Shown: positions 1 to 12,400 of the stretch, in pieces
Layout of the letters: each line of letters begins with the position of its first letter
Position numbering within the stretch: the first letter of the stretch is position 1
Assembly (NCBI GenBank): GCA_003993805.1
Contig: RSEF01000001.1
Location: 60,401,015-60,465,014 of the forward strand
Length of the DNA stretch: 64,000 nt
DNA from: Himantopus leucocephalus
Lineage: Eukaryota; Chordata; Aves; Charadriiformes; Recurvirostridae
Reading direction: 5' to 3'
Translations under genes and position numbers: made by a program
Notes under the pieces: model-generated
Databases searched by the model: none
What the model was told of the DNA's origin: nothing
The model's input: only the letters and a program-made list of their open reading frames with translations

Positions 1-1130
1 CGAAACTAGTAGCTGATTATTGCTACTAAGTGGGAACAGTTTATGTCTCCACCTAGTTCCAATTCTGCTGTTCAAGAAAAGAAAAAGAATGGCCTTTTTT
101 TATTGACAGCCTTGTAATTTTAAAAGTAATTTGATTAAAAAAATACAGCTGTGAAATCTGGGTACCTGTTGTAGGTAAAGAAGGGCACTTTTGTTATCAG
201 CTAGATGGAAAGCTGTGCAAATGTGAAGACACGTATTGTGAGTGCATATCTTGTCCCTTCTGAAAGAATGGGGAGATTCAAACATTTATTTTTTTAGTAA
301 TAGAGTCATGCCCATTCCAAAAGCCAAATAGCAAGATGCCCTTTGTAAGTTGCTGTTAAATTGTGCACTGTGTTTGGGTTATCTGTGAGAAATGGTGACA
401 TTAACATACTTGTTGGAAGAACTGCTGCTCTGGTCTCCAGCTCTGTGATCTATGGCAGTATTTTTATTTTTAAATTGATGAAGTTGATGCTTGTCTAAAC
501 ACCACTCCATGATTTGTCTTAGCAGCAATGTTTTGGTGTGCGTTGCTCTTCCTCTTCTCAGTCAGATCTCTAAAGTTATCTTAGTCTTCTAATGCTTCAT
601 AGTGCGGCTTCCTTCGTTGGGCACTGAATGAAGAGTGACCAGTTCTTCCTGGTCCCTTCCAGACAGTTTACCTCAGAGCTCTCCGGTTTCTCCTGGCTTT
701 GTCCTGTGCCTGGTGTGCGTTCCACTGAGCTCACCCACCGCCTTCTGACCTCACGTCTGAGCACATCTGCCCTCATGCAGCATGGTTGTGTATATTTTTT
801 TTGTTCAGTTTTCTTTTTTTCTGGGCTGTCAGGAGATTATCAACTCACATAGGACACACTGATTGTTTGTGCTAATTCAATATGGCCGGGCAGGACAGGT
901 AATTTGTAAAAGTGTTTCTCTCTCTCTTTTCTTTTACTTTTTCCCTCTTTTTTCAAAAACATGCTGACTTGTAGCGATGCCACGATTTGCAAGTTTGCCT
1001 GCTATATTTTCATGGCTTTTGCATGTACCATTTCTTCTGATAATGTGCATTAACTTGGGTATTTGTTGGGTGAGTCAACTCTCTACGTCGTTTCTTACTT
1101 TCACTGACCTTTTTTTTTCCACCTTGTAAG
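1..1130. other. AT-rich non-coding sequence, possibly 3' UTR of an upstream gene
   Basis: No open frame here resembles a protein I know, and the sequence is AT-rich with T and A runs, as in avian 3' UTRs or intergenic DNA. An ATTAAA lies near 133. In the human map POLDIP3 lies close to the RRP7A/SERHL2 cluster, so a POLDIP3 3' end is conceivable, but nothing in the sequence proves it. Confidence 0.3.
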
Positions 1131-1175
1131 GTGCTCTGTCTGGGGAAATAATTTTGTTATACTCAACCATCGGGT

Positions 1176-1240
1176 GGCGGCGGTTCCCTCAGCGCGGGCA
1201 GCGCCTGAAAGGCGCTGCCCGCGCTGAGAGAACCGCCGCC
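1176..1240. repeat. Near-perfect inverted repeat (hairpin) in the RRP7A promoter
   Basis: The left arm 1176-1205 and the right arm 1211-1240 are reverse complements at 29 of 30 positions, separated by a five-base loop TGAAA. The arms are very GC-rich. The element ends about 18 bases before the ZNF143-type site and about 68 bases before the RRP7A start codon. It could form a cruciform in DNA or, if transcribed, a very stable 5' UTR hairpin. Confidence 0.9.
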
Positions 1241-1257
1241 GCCATTAACAGCGGGGA

Positions 1258-1271
1258 ACTACAACTCCCGG
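1258..1271 (+). promoter_or_regulatory. ZNF143/STAF-type site ACTACAACTCCCGG
   Basis: The string matches the core of the ZNF143 (SBS) motif, ACTACAAnTCCC, common close to start sites of vertebrate housekeeping genes. It lies 37 bases upstream of the RRP7A start codon, a usual position for this factor. Binding is inferred. Confidence 0.65.
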
Positions 1272-1303
1272 CGGCCCCCGCGCCCTGCCGCTTCCCGCCG
1301 CGC

Positions 1304-1316
1304 TAAGATGGCGGCC
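1304..1316 (+). promoter_or_regulatory. YY1-type AAGATGGCGGC site spanning the RRP7A start codon
   Basis: The bases around the start codon read AAGATGGCGGC, the orientation in which YY1 sites overlap the translation start of many housekeeping and ribosome-biogenesis genes. The same bases give a good initiation context (A at -3 is absent here but G at +4 is present). Binding is inferred. Confidence 0.5.
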
Positions 1317-4300
1317 GCCGAGAAGCGTGTGGTTGGAGCGGCGCCGGCGGGTTACACGGGTGAGGAGCGGGGGACGCGGGGCAGCGGGGAGGGAACGCGG
1401 GCGGCAAGCGGGGTCTTTAACCGGGTGCGTCGCCCGCAGCTCTGGCGGTGAAATTCGGGGAGCGGCAGCGTTCGCCCCACTGCCTTTTGGTGAAGGAGCA
1501 CCAGGTGCGGGAAGGGGCCGGCACCACGCACCCGCCTCGCCGCACCCTCTTCGTCCTCAACGTCCCCCCGTACTGCACCCCGGTGAGTGGGGCTGGGGCG
1601 GCCCACGGGGGCGGGAGGAGTGGGGTGTAGGGGTCTCACCGGTGCGGGGAGGGGGGGCGGGTGGAGGCCCAGCGCATCGCCTCAGGAGCGCGGGGCCGTG
1701 GGGGAAGGAGCCGGGCGGGCCTCGGGGTAGCTGTGGGCGGAGGGACCGGGGTGGTGCCGGAGGAACCCCCCCCGCAGCGGTCGGTGGTCCGTGGGGGAGA
1801 GGAATCCCTCCTGCCTCCCTGTACCGTTTGTACTCTCTCCTTCTCCACGCCAAGGACTCTCTGTCCAGGCTGTTCGCCCGCTGCGGGCACGTCCAGTCTG
1901 TGGACATCTGTGAGAAGCCGGGGCCGGGAGAGAAAAAAGAGAAACTCACGTCCAAATTCTTCAACTGCAAAACCGTAACGGTAAGGCTCGGGCGGGGAGC
2001 GCGTGGGGGGTACTGATGCTTTAGTGGTCAGAAAAGTTCGCAAGTACTGAATGGTAATTTTCGGAACATGGCACTTAAGGACATGATTTAGCAGTGGACT
2101 TGGTAGTGTTAGGCTTACAGTTGGATGTCATGATCTTAAAGGTCTTTTCCAACCTAAATGATTCCGTACAGGAAAAGCATTTGGGGGGGATTGGGCAACG
2201 TGATTACGTAGTTAAGTTTATGGGGTTTTTTTGCTATCCTGTTGCAACTTGTGGTTTTATTTTTATTTGGTTTGTACTGCAGCTCCTCGCTGCGTGATCG
2301 TTTTCCCTGGTGTATCTGACTGGCCTGGCTGTCTCTTTCTTTTAGGGATTTCAGGTAGCATACGTGGTGTTCAGGAAACCGTCTGGTGTCCAGGCAGCCA
2401 TGGCCCTGTCCCGGGAAGGTCCCTTGCTGATATCAACAGAGAGTCACCCTGTGAAAACCGGCATTAGCAGTAAGTCAGCCCTAGCTGTCTTCCTGCTAGC
2501 TAGTGCTGGGGAAGAACTATACCCTTTCCTCGCTGAATCCTACCCTGCACGTCCCAGATCAATTCTCACCGTTTTGTACTGAGCCAGATGTCTAGTGTTT
2601 CACATTCCTGCTTTTATTATTCACGAGGTAGCAATCTTGTTGTACTGGACACTGTAGAGTCTGGTCTAGTGACCCTACGGGAGAATGGGGTCACTTAGTA
2701 CAACGGAAGGGCCATTTTTCCCAACATGTCTTCAGTATCACGTAGATTCAGAGAAACCGGCTACATCTTGCCCCCAAAATGGAAGTCTGGCTCAATAACA
2801 GGCACCAGGTGTCTGTCAAGATGACAGCATTATCTTGGATGTGACCCCTCAGCAGGAATGCCGCCCTGGATGTCACACCTCTGGGGCTTAAGGCTAGCCC
2901 ACTCCTGCTTGGGAAAGTTGCAGGCTCTTCCCATTGCTTACTGGCTGTGGCGTGGGCCGCAAGCTGGTTGAACTGTGGCAGTAGGGAGGCTGAACAGAAA
3001 TGGTAACCAAGTGTGTCGTCCCCACAGTGGCTTTCTCTAGAGCTGCCCAAGGGCATTGCATTAGGGCTTGCTCCTAACAGAGGCTACTGCTGACTTCTGC
3101 CCTCTCTGTCTCAGAGTGGATCGCCAGCTATGCAGCCTCCATTGTGGATCAGGAGGAGCTGAAGGCAGAGGTGGACGCCTACATGCAAGACTATGACAAA
3201 AAGATAGCAGAGGTGAGGCCAGGCTGGGGAGGGAACCCAGCTAAGCAGTTTGTTTGGGGAGGGGAGAGGAAAAGAGATGATCTCCTGGTGCCCAGGCCAC
3301 AGTGGAAAGGGCAGAGGGAAACACTGTGGCTGTCAAGGTTGTTTTACTCCCAGTTGCTGGTGGGCAGTCAGGTACTGGTGTGGTCCACAACACCTGACCC
3401 TTCCACCCAGGGCTTACGATAGGTATCCACAAATAAATTGGGTGGGTCCTGGCTGGTGTGCAGTGTTGTGACTGAGAGTTGAAGGAGTGCCTGTGCCCTT
3501 GGTCCCACGCCTTCCTTCAAATCTTGTGCAGAAGCAGGAGCTGTAACTTCGCATACGTGTAAGGCGGGCAGTGGGGGAGCTGTGCCTTGGGTGGGCTGGC
3601 AGCCCAACCTCATTGAGCTGCCTCACCCTCCTGTCTGTACAGGAAGAAGCCAAAGCAGCTAAGGAGGAAGGTGTTCCAGATGAGGAGGGCTGGGTGAAGG
3701 TAACACGGAAGGGCCGGAAGCCCGGCCTGCCCCGCACGGAGGCCGCGAACCTGCGGGTGCTGGAGAGGGAGAAGCAGAAACGGGCCCGCAAAGAGCTGCT
3801 CAACTTCTATGCCTGGCAGCATCGTGAGACCAAGAGAGAGCGTGAGTGTCTGAGTCTCTTCCTACCCCTGCCCCTGTCTCTTGTCTCTCACACTGCAGCC
3901 CAAAGAGCATCCTTTTTACTTCAGTGGAGGCTACATCCAGCTGCAGATGAACAGTTGGCTGAGTGGTTGTGCAAATAGCCTCCCCAGCCCTTGCAGGGGG
4001 TGGGGTGGGGGGGGGCCTTGCCAGCATCTGCGCTAGCAAGGGCTGCCGCAATATTTTGCGTGAGAGTGTGCAGGTGGTGGCTTTCTAATAGATGTTTCTT
4101 CAGTCTGCACAAAGGCAGCAGTGGAAAGGAAAAACTAGCCTGTTTCCTCCCCAAGAGGGTGCTGCAGCACTGCCGGAGATGAACGGCCAGAGCCCCAGCT
4201 TGGCACTCTGCCCAGGCGCAGAAGGACCTGCTCTGGGAAATGTGTATTTGTGGGTATTGGGACTGAGTCCCTCCTGGTGTGTGGAAGTGGAGCTCCCCAA

Positions 4301-4440
4301 GGAGAGGGAGATCTGCTGCTCCCCTGTGACCTGTCATCTTGCTGCCTCTTTCAGACATCGCCCAGTTGAGGAAGAAATTTGAGGAGGACAAGCAGAGAAT
4401 CGCGCTGATGCGAGCCCAGCGCAAGTTTCGGCCATACTAG
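1308..4440 (+). CDS. RRP7A: Ribosomal RNA processing protein 7 homolog A, seven exons
   Basis: RRP7A is a nucleolar factor for pre-rRNA processing and small-subunit assembly. Predicted coding exons are 1308-1359, 1440-1582, 1855-1980, 2346-2469, 3115-3212, 3643-3841 and 4355-4440; their phases join into one frame of 275 residues, against about 280 in human. Recognisable family strings are RRTLFVLNVPPYCT (start of the RRM-like domain, exon 2), GHVQSVDICEKP (exon 3), FQVAYVVFRKPSG and LLISTESHPVK (exon 4), EEGVPDEEGWVKVTRKGR and KELLNFYAWQHRE (exon 6), and the C-terminal LRKKFEEDKQR and RAQRKFRPY (exon 7). All introns are GT-AG. The start codon was chosen for its YY1/Kozak context in the CpG island and its in-frame link to exon 2. 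The first 17 residues differ from human, as is usual for this poorly conserved end. Compared with human, the exon 2/3 junction is one residue shorter. The gene is convergent with SERHL downstream. Confidence 0.95.
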
Positions 4441-4811
4441 GCTGTGCTGAGGTATTTCCTTGGATGCCTGTACTGGAGAGGGCGGGAGAGATATCTATGG
4501 ACTCCATGTGCCAAAGGATTTCAAGGAATTGAGGCAGCTTCAGATTGTCCCTGCCCTTGGATCTGAAGTGAGAGATCACACCAACTGCAACTGGAGGAGG
4601 CATTTCCTTCATCGCACGGGTATCCTCCTGCTCTCCCAGCCATCGTCCAGCCCTGTGGCACCACTTCCCAGGGTGCTCAGGTCAAGGGGCTGAGCCACTT
4701 CCCGTGACAACCTGTATCTTCCTGCCATCCACAACCCTCCTAATGCTTGGTGAGAGCTGGGATTGACCTGGCACAGCCTCTGCAGGGGCAGGGAACGGCT
4801 GAAGAACTGTA

Positions 4812-4817
4812 AATAAA
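4812..4817 (+). terminator. Polyadenylation signal of RRP7A (AATAAA)
   Basis: A canonical AATAAA lies about 370 bases after the RRP7A stop codon, followed within 25 to 60 bases by GT- and G-rich sequence. It is the first such signal after the gene, so the 3' UTR would be about 395 bases. Confidence 0.75.
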
Positions 4818-4839
4818 CTGCTGCTATGTTCTCAGAACA

Positions 4840-5760
4840 TGAAAATGCCTCTCTCCCGTGATCTGCTGGGGGGGATGGCTTCTTGTGTGCTGGGGTGGCG
4901 ATTAAAGTCATGGCTTGTATGCCTGTGCTCCTTGGCATATGGAATCTGGGGGTGAGTAAGAGGAAGGAGGTGAACTTGGGAAAAGCCCAACTGGGAAGTT
5001 CCCAGACCTGTTGTCACAAGCAAATATCAGTGGTGTGGTATAGAGCCCTACCCCTTCCCTCTGTGTTTCCCCTCCCAGGCAGTTCCCTCTCAGCCAGGTG
5101 TTGAGGTGACCAGTCTTCCAGCTGTGCGTGGACCTCTACAGCCAGGGCTATGGGAACTTCTGTTGTTCAGCACTGTCACTAGAACAAGGTGAGATGGCAG
5201 CCTGGCTTTGGAGGGAGAAACCAAACTCTGGCCAAGGCCTGTTTCCACTTAACCTGTCACCAGCCCACAGGAGGCAGGTAGGGGTGGCAACAAGCACATC
5301 CAGCTGTGGGGCAATGCTTTTGTACTGCTCACACAACATTCTTGCAGCCTCGGACTTCATGATTATCACCCAAACATGCTGTGATCAGAAAGGGGCAGCA
5401 ACCCACCCACCCCTAAGCTTCACATTTATTTTACTGCCAGCAGCCTTGATATGGGTGGGGCCATGAATGTGAGGTGGAAATGCTGGTAAATTCCACAGAG
5501 CTGGGTTAAAATGGATTTACCCTCCCCTAGAAAACCCACTGCAAATGCAGTTTCCACTGCATGGGGAGACTGCCAGGCCTGCTTGCTTTATTTGGCTTTT
5601 TGTATCAATTTAACTAGGAGGCAGATGGATCTTTAATACGCTGTTATCTAAAGCAGAATGCATATAGTAATCACTGCCTCCTAAGACTGGTGTTTTAACT
5701 GCTTGGGCGAGCATCCCAAAAGAAAGGTGGTTCATTGTCCTATACAGTCAAGAAGACAGA
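4840..5760. other. Spacer between the convergent RRP7A and SERHL 3' ends
   Basis: Nothing coding is recognised. The segment separates the RRP7A polyadenylation signal (+ strand) from the SERHL one (- strand). Short open frames here resemble no protein I know. Confidence 0.5.
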
Positions 5761-5781
5761 GTTAACGTTGGGAGATGAATC

Positions 5782-5787
5782 TTTATT
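5782..5787 (-). terminator. Polyadenylation signal of SERHL (AATAAA on the - strand)
   Basis: The + strand reads TTTATT, so the - strand carries AATAAA about 615 bases after the SERHL stop codon. Other TTTATT copies occur near 5425 and 5587, so alternative ends are possible. Confidence 0.55.
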
Positions 5788-6402
5788 TAGAAGGACAGAA
5801 ATCATCTCTGCCAACTTTTCCATTATTAGTTCTCCCAGCTGCTTCAGCTAGAGGATTAGTGACTCATTCCCTAGGAGTTCATTAAAATGGCCTTCTGTGC
5901 CTAGGTGAGCTCTTATTTAAGCTGACTTTTAAACAAGCAGCAGCTCTCACAATAGAACAGAGACACTGAGGCCCTCTGAGCTCAGGCAGGAGACTGGTCA
6001 CACCATCCTCAGGGAGGAGGTGAGACAAGCCGCCTACCTCTTGTAATGCTACAGCTGGTAGTGCTGCTGCTCCCACAGAGGATGCCCTGCCTGTGTTCCT
6101 GCTTCATTTCAGGGTGCAAGTTAGGACCAAGCAAGGGGAAGGCTGCTCTGGGCCTCTATCCCTGTACTCACAGAGCTGGAACTGGAGGAAGGATTCCTTT
6201 TCCCTTTGACAACTGAGATATTTTGCTCAGCTCTCCTCCAGGGAACCCCTATCAGACCTGCTTCCACCCTGCAGTGAGCTAAGCCTAGGGAAAGGTATCG
6301 TGAAACTGGTGGTGTATGTGAGGTAGGAATGGTGACAATTCCTCCAGAGCCTACTTTTTAGGTCCCTGTTCTCCTGGATTGCTGCAGCAGTGACTCTTCT
6401 TC

Positions 6403-9400
6403 CTAGAGCCTGGCTCTGGTGTTGTGTGCTGTCAGGAAGTTGCTGATGATCCCAGACACCACCTCGGGCTCATTCAGGTGCACAAAATGACTCCCAGGTA
6501 CCTCTACTAGCTGGATGTGCTGGAGAGAGAGGACACAAAAAAGATGTGGACCAGGAAGGTGTTCCCTTGGGCAAGCTGTGTGGCACTTGCTGTGGTGGGG
6601 GTGAGGTGGGACAGGGATAGGAGGACTAGGGAAGAGCTGGGTCCCAAGGACAGTACTGACTTAGGACTTGGGCAGTAGGGGCAAAGTTGACTTCCCCTTG
6701 TGTGAGGTCTGTGCTGTTAAGGACAAATCACCTAGTGGGGGTGTCCACCAAGGTGAGCTACTTCCCAGCTGCTGCTCTCAGGTTGGTAGCCCACAGAGTG
6801 GAGATGCAAGGATGGAGGTTGCTCTCACCTCTTTGAGGGTTGACTCAAATGCCTCTCGCAGGGCTTTCACAAAGTGATTTCTGCTGTGCAGCTTGTGTGG
6901 TACCAAGAGTCCATCTTGTGCTCTGAAAAGCAACAGCAAGGCTTAGTACAGCACACGGTGTGTCTTCTTTTGTCTTTGTTGCTGTCCTGGGCAGAAGCAG
7001 TGTACCCAAGACAGTAGGGTGACAAACCCAAATGCTCTTTCCAGGCTGCTCGTAAACAGCAGGGTTATGGGGTCATACATGGTAGCCAGAGGAGCATCGC
7101 ACAGCTTGGCTAAGCAGCTATTTTCTATCAAACTATCTGTTTAAAACCTTGGGTGACTGACTAGTAGTATCAGAGCGAAGACAGGTTAAATATTATCCCC
7201 CCGGGGTGGCTCCTTAACTGGTTGGAGTACATCACTCCCTGCCCCCACCCTGTCTTCTGTTCTTTTTTCCTTCCAGCCAGCTTCTGCATCTCCCCTCTGT
7301 CCCTTGCCCCACTCCATGCTGCTGTTTTAAACAGGCTGTGCCCTGCTTGGAGAGGGAGGTACCATGGCAGTCCTCCTGGAGAAGCCAGGATTAGACATGG
7401 AGAATGCAGAATTAAGACTGTGCTGTCTCCTACTGTGCTGCAGGTGATGGGACAAGGTGACATCCCAGGTTCAAAGGCATGTACTCTGCATGGCCTAGAG
7501 GACTTGTCCTCACCATGATGTTGCATTTCTGGACAAGCAGGAAAATCCTTAAGCTCTTACGATTTCAACAGACCAGGGAAGCCCAAACTGCACCTTATTT
7601 CTCAACTTGGAGCACTTCCTCTCATTTCCTAGAGAGTCTTTTAACAGCACCACACAGGCCAAGTTACGCAGAACCCTGCACCTCTGGCCTTCCAAGGAGA
7701 TGGGGGAAAAATGCAGAGGAGGACCAACAGAACCAGCTACCCACCCAGACACCTTAACAGCTTGCAGGGCTCTGCGCAAGCCACTGGCTACCTCCCTGCC
7801 CTGGGCACCCAGGGGAGAGCTTGCAAGAGCTGGGTCAGGCCAGGGGCTCCAGGACCAGCTGGGGGAGGTGGAGGCTGCCATGGTTTCACCTGTTTGCTCA
7901 GGTGAGAAGCTTCGGGGTCTGGAGAAGGGGGCAGGCTGGGTTGCTGTGACTGGGGGGAAGAGTCAGGAGGAAAACAAGTAGGAGCGGTGCTGTGGAGGGT
8001 TGCATGTTTGCCAGGATGGCCCCTCGCTGTAGGGCCAAGGGACAGAAAGTCATGAGACAGCAGCGTGGAAGGCATGAGCATGGGGAGGACAGGGCAGTCA
8101 GGCATTTCCTCCATCAGCCTTGCACCAGGGACACTCAGCCTGAAAATGCAGTGCCAGGTCAGGAGGAGGACGTGCCAGCTGCTCTCTGCCTGCTCCAGGA
8201 CCCTGCCAGCCCAGGGCAGTGGTGGGGAACTGGCAAATGCTTCTCACATGTGAGGCTGTACTGTTGTGCCAACTGGCCCAAAGGTCTAGCTGGCCGCTGC
8301 AGAGGAGGGAGTAGCAGAGGACTCCTTTCTAACCTCCGTCCCCTCCACCCAGGGCTGCAGGGAGGCAGTGAGGGTGGGTTTGGCTTGTGCCTCACTCACA
8401 TAATGATGAGAACGCGGTCCTGAATCTTCTGCAGGAGCTTCACACACTGCTCCACTGTGAAGGACTCTCGACTCTGCTGCAGGTGCAAAGATAAGAGAGA
8501 GCAGCAAAGGTCACAGACAGCAGCTGGGGGCAGAGTGTGTCCCTGACGCCTGCTGCACTAGCAGCTCTGAAGGCAGAAGTGGCTGTGGCCCTGAAGCTGC
8601 TGTGCTGGGACATGACAGGCGGCCAGGCTGCGCACAAGAGTAGCTGGCTCTGCAAAGGCTCCTTCTGTCCAGCTGCGTTTCAGGGCTGCCAACAACGCTG
8701 CCTGCTGGGATGCAGCACATATGGGAATGATCTCATAGCAGAGAGAAGCTTTAAAAATCCTTTTACTAAAAAGGAGACAGTACGCTACTCTGGCTTTCGC
8801 AGCCTGGCAGTAGCACAGGTAGAGGAGGCCCTACTTGCTCAAAAGCGGCACAGAGCTATCAAAATATCACACATAAGGACTTTGCTCCACTTTCTCTCTC
8901 TCTCCTTTTTATACAGGTGACCTGATGAAGAAGCTGACCTAAAGCATCCATCCATCTGCTGCCTGAGGAGTTATAACAGCAGGAAAATGTAGCCAGGAGG
9001 CCCTGGGGCAGAGGAACTGCTAAAAAAATCCGTAACATTTTCCAGTGACTCCGTAAGCTGAGTCAGTTAATGATCGAGTGCAGGCTCTTTTAACAGCAGC
9101 ATTTAAAAGAGATGTGGGAATTAGGGAAGCAGAAAGTAAACAGTTGGGTGGAGGCCTGGGTTCAGTGAGCAGGCTTCCACTATCTCTGAGTTTTCTGTAA
9201 GTTCAGGGGCTCAGAAGCAGCAGGGGGGCACGTCAGAAGAGCAATGCTCACCGTACGGACTCTCATGTCTCTGTTATACACCAGCCCTGGAATGAAAAAA
9301 AAAAAAAGAAGGTTTTCATGTCTCACAGGAACAGGAGTTGCTCTCCTCCTCACCTCTGGGATGTGCCTAAGACTTTTTGAGATAAGAGGATAGGATTAAT

Positions 9401-12400
9401 TCAGATTTTTCCCTTTTTTTGATTTCTTTTCTTTAGCTGTTCTAGGACTGCAGCACCAACCCCAGTTGCTGGGAATGGAGAGCTCTGCCTCCAGACCTAA
9501 TTGATCCCATTCAAGCTGCGTAAACTTGTAGCTAGGGCACTCTGTACCCTGTGGAAGACAATGGCTGTTGGCACCACTCCCTTCCCACACCCAGCATTGC
9601 CCCAGCACTGTGGTGAGCCCTGTCTCCGAGCAGGCCCTTACCAGCGGGTGTCTCAGTTGCTCCTCGCTGCAGTAGGATTGCCCCACCCTCTGCTGTCAGA
9701 TGCCTGTTTGCTTCTAAGAGCCTAGGGGAGACATGGCAGAGAGATTGTTCTGCTGGAAAAGGGAGGAAGTGAAGCGAAAATGGCATGACAAGGTGACAGC
9801 GAGCTCTCAGGCTGCTTCAGAAAAGAGCAGGAAGAAGCAGCAGCTTCTGGCAGCAGAAGCAAAAAGTCTTGCTGAAATTCCAGAGGAGGACTTGAAAGGG
9901 GAAGTACAGGGACAGTTTCCCCTTCTGGTCCAAGCAGCTGTAACTGTCCAAGATGAAGGCAGGCAGCAAATGAAAAGGACAGATGGGAACCCACCTCTGC
10001 AATGCTGCTTCAGGGCTACGTGCTTTGGGAGTTTGCTGCTTTGCTTCTAGACTCAGTAATCTGTCAATTACCATCCGTTTTGATTTCAGCCATGCCTCAG
10101 TGTCCTGAAACAAAGAAAGGCAGGGAACAAGAGTAACCCTTCTCTTCTGAATCGTTTTACCCCTTATCAGAGGGTAGAAGAGGGCATTGCACCATTCAGC
10201 ATCCCTCAGAACCGGTACCAGTTATGGACATCATATTAAAAATGCCCATTTCTGGGGAAAAGGGAACAGCAATACTTAAAAGGCAACGTAGGAACAGAAT
10301 CATAGAATGGTTTGGGTTGGAAGGGACCTTAAAATCATCTAGTTCCAACTCCCCCTGCCATGGGCAAGAACACCTCCCACTAGGCCAGGTTGCTCAAAGC
10401 CTCATCCAGCCTGGCCTTGAACGCTCCAGGGATGGGGCATCCACAACTCTGGGCAACCTGTTCCAGTGTCTCACCGCCTCACAGTAACAGAAAGCAAAGC
10501 ACTGCTATAAATAACTTACTAACTTTTTACCCCTGCAATCTTTTCTACCTCACTTTTGAGTTGAGGACAACTGTCCAAAAGAACAAGGGAAATCTGGTAT
10601 CTTTTGTCCCTCTGACCCTGGGCTTCTGTCCCACTCCTGCCAACCAAAGCCCCAGCATCTTGTAGCAATGATGGCAGGTTGGGAATGTAGCTTTGTGTCC
10701 TGCCAGGAACAGAAAAAGAAACCCACCAATCTTACACCCAGGTCACCCAACAAGCTGTTGGCAAAAAGACAAGCTCGCCTGGCAGTTGCTCAGACAGAGG
10801 TTCCAGTTCCCTTTGTAGAAGGGCCTGGCACAGACAAGTGAATTCCAGTACTAAGGGACTGCAGGATGTGGAGCACTACCAAGTGTCCCCCAAGGGCCAC
10901 CCTAAGCAGGGACTTGAGTCCATGCAACAAGGAGCAGGTCTGCACCTGCCAAAAGGAAGAGCCCTGAGACTTGTGTGACCTGCCAGGAACTGGTCACATC
11001 AGTGCTTTCTCTGAGCAGACGAGGGAAAGAAAAAAACACATCTATTTTTTATTTAAGAAAGGGAGGGGAAGGACATGTGAAATCTAACCTCTGGATCTAG
11101 CAGAAACCCAAGATTTTCCAGCAGGATCAGCTTGTCCACCATCTCAGGATAAAGGAAACAGAACTGAGGAGAGACGAAACAATATGAGAGAAAGAGAGAA
11201 GCTGAGCATTGAGTGATGTCTTCATCCTGTTCCATGGGAGGGGGAGTGGTCAGGGAAGGGCCTCTCATCCCCTGAGATCCAAGTCCCACCCAGTCTGTCC
11301 CTTCATTCCTCTCCCATTTGTTGTTCCAGCAGCAGAAATCATAAACTTTATGAAGAAAGGATGCTTTACTCACCATTCCTGCCACAGACCCACCTGCAAA
11401 GGACAGAAGTGGGCTCAGTTATGCACTGGACACCTCCCGATAACAGAAACTCCCCCCACAGCAGGAGCTGCCTTAGAAGCACAAATGCATGTTGTACCAA
11501 GGGACAAAGCCCCAGCTACAGAATAAAGCTGTCCCAGCAGGCAGAGAGCAGGACTACTGGCCAGCTGGACTCCCCGTCCTGTGCCATCCCCATCTCCCTT
11601 TCAGACAGCAAAGGCCAGGGAGGAGTAACTAGTTAAAAAACAGTAGGGTGTGCAGGTACTGAGCTGTGGCAAGAGCAGCCCTGGGGAGCAAAACCCAAAT
11701 CATGGCAAAACCCAATCATGTCCCAGACACCAAGGGATAGAGCCTGGAGTCTGGTTCCCCTCAGCAAGCTCCACAGCCCACCAGAAAAGCCCAGTGGGGA
11801 CCAGGCAGGAAGGCCTGCTGCAAATTCTCCTGCCACAGGCCACCCCTCTTTGCCCACCACTGTTCCCTCTTGGGGGTGGGGGAAAGGCCCACAGCAAGAG
11901 TTACCACTGTTTGTACTACAGGGTCTTAAAAGTAGAGGCATTTCAAACAAGGGCACAGATTTTTTAATCACTCAAGCAGGAACCTGGTACTTGACACAAG
12001 ATAATAAATATTCCAACCCAGCTCCTAGCAGCATATCTTGTAAGTTAATTATCGACTCCTATTTCCAGAATCTCACAGCTTACAAGGACAAGAGCCACTT
12101 ACCCATACTGTGACCCATCAGGGTGAACCGTCTCCACTGCAAGGCTAAGTGGCAACAGACAAAAACAGACAGTGCTGCATTAGAAACCAGAGCAGCGACA
12201 TCTTGCTGCTTCTCTGCCAATGTGGGCCCCCTCTCCCAGGAGGGCTTTTCCACTGCTTAATTTGCTTCCTAATCCAGAAACAAGGTGGCTAAGTACACCA
12301 GCTTTAAATAAAAAGAGCATCTACCACCTCATTTCCTTGGTAGTTAAGTCACGCAGTTCCCAAGCTCTCTCTGTATGGCAAACAAACTACAGCAAATTCC

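Larger units (their letters stand above)
1140..2040 (+). promoter_or_regulatory. CpG-island promoter of RRP7A
   Basis: The base composition switches abruptly at about 1170 from AT-rich to strongly GC-rich with many CpG dinucleotides, and stays so across exons 1 to 3 of RRP7A. There is no TATA box near the start codon at 1308, as expected for a housekeeping CpG-island promoter. A ZNF143-type site (1258-1271), a YY1-type site over the start codon and a long hairpin (1176-1240) lie inside it. Confidence 0.8.

Noticed and set aside
1327..2016. 229-codon + strand frame over the RRP7A promoter and first introns
   Set aside because: It is a different frame running through RRP7A exons and introns, with GC-rich low-complexity content.
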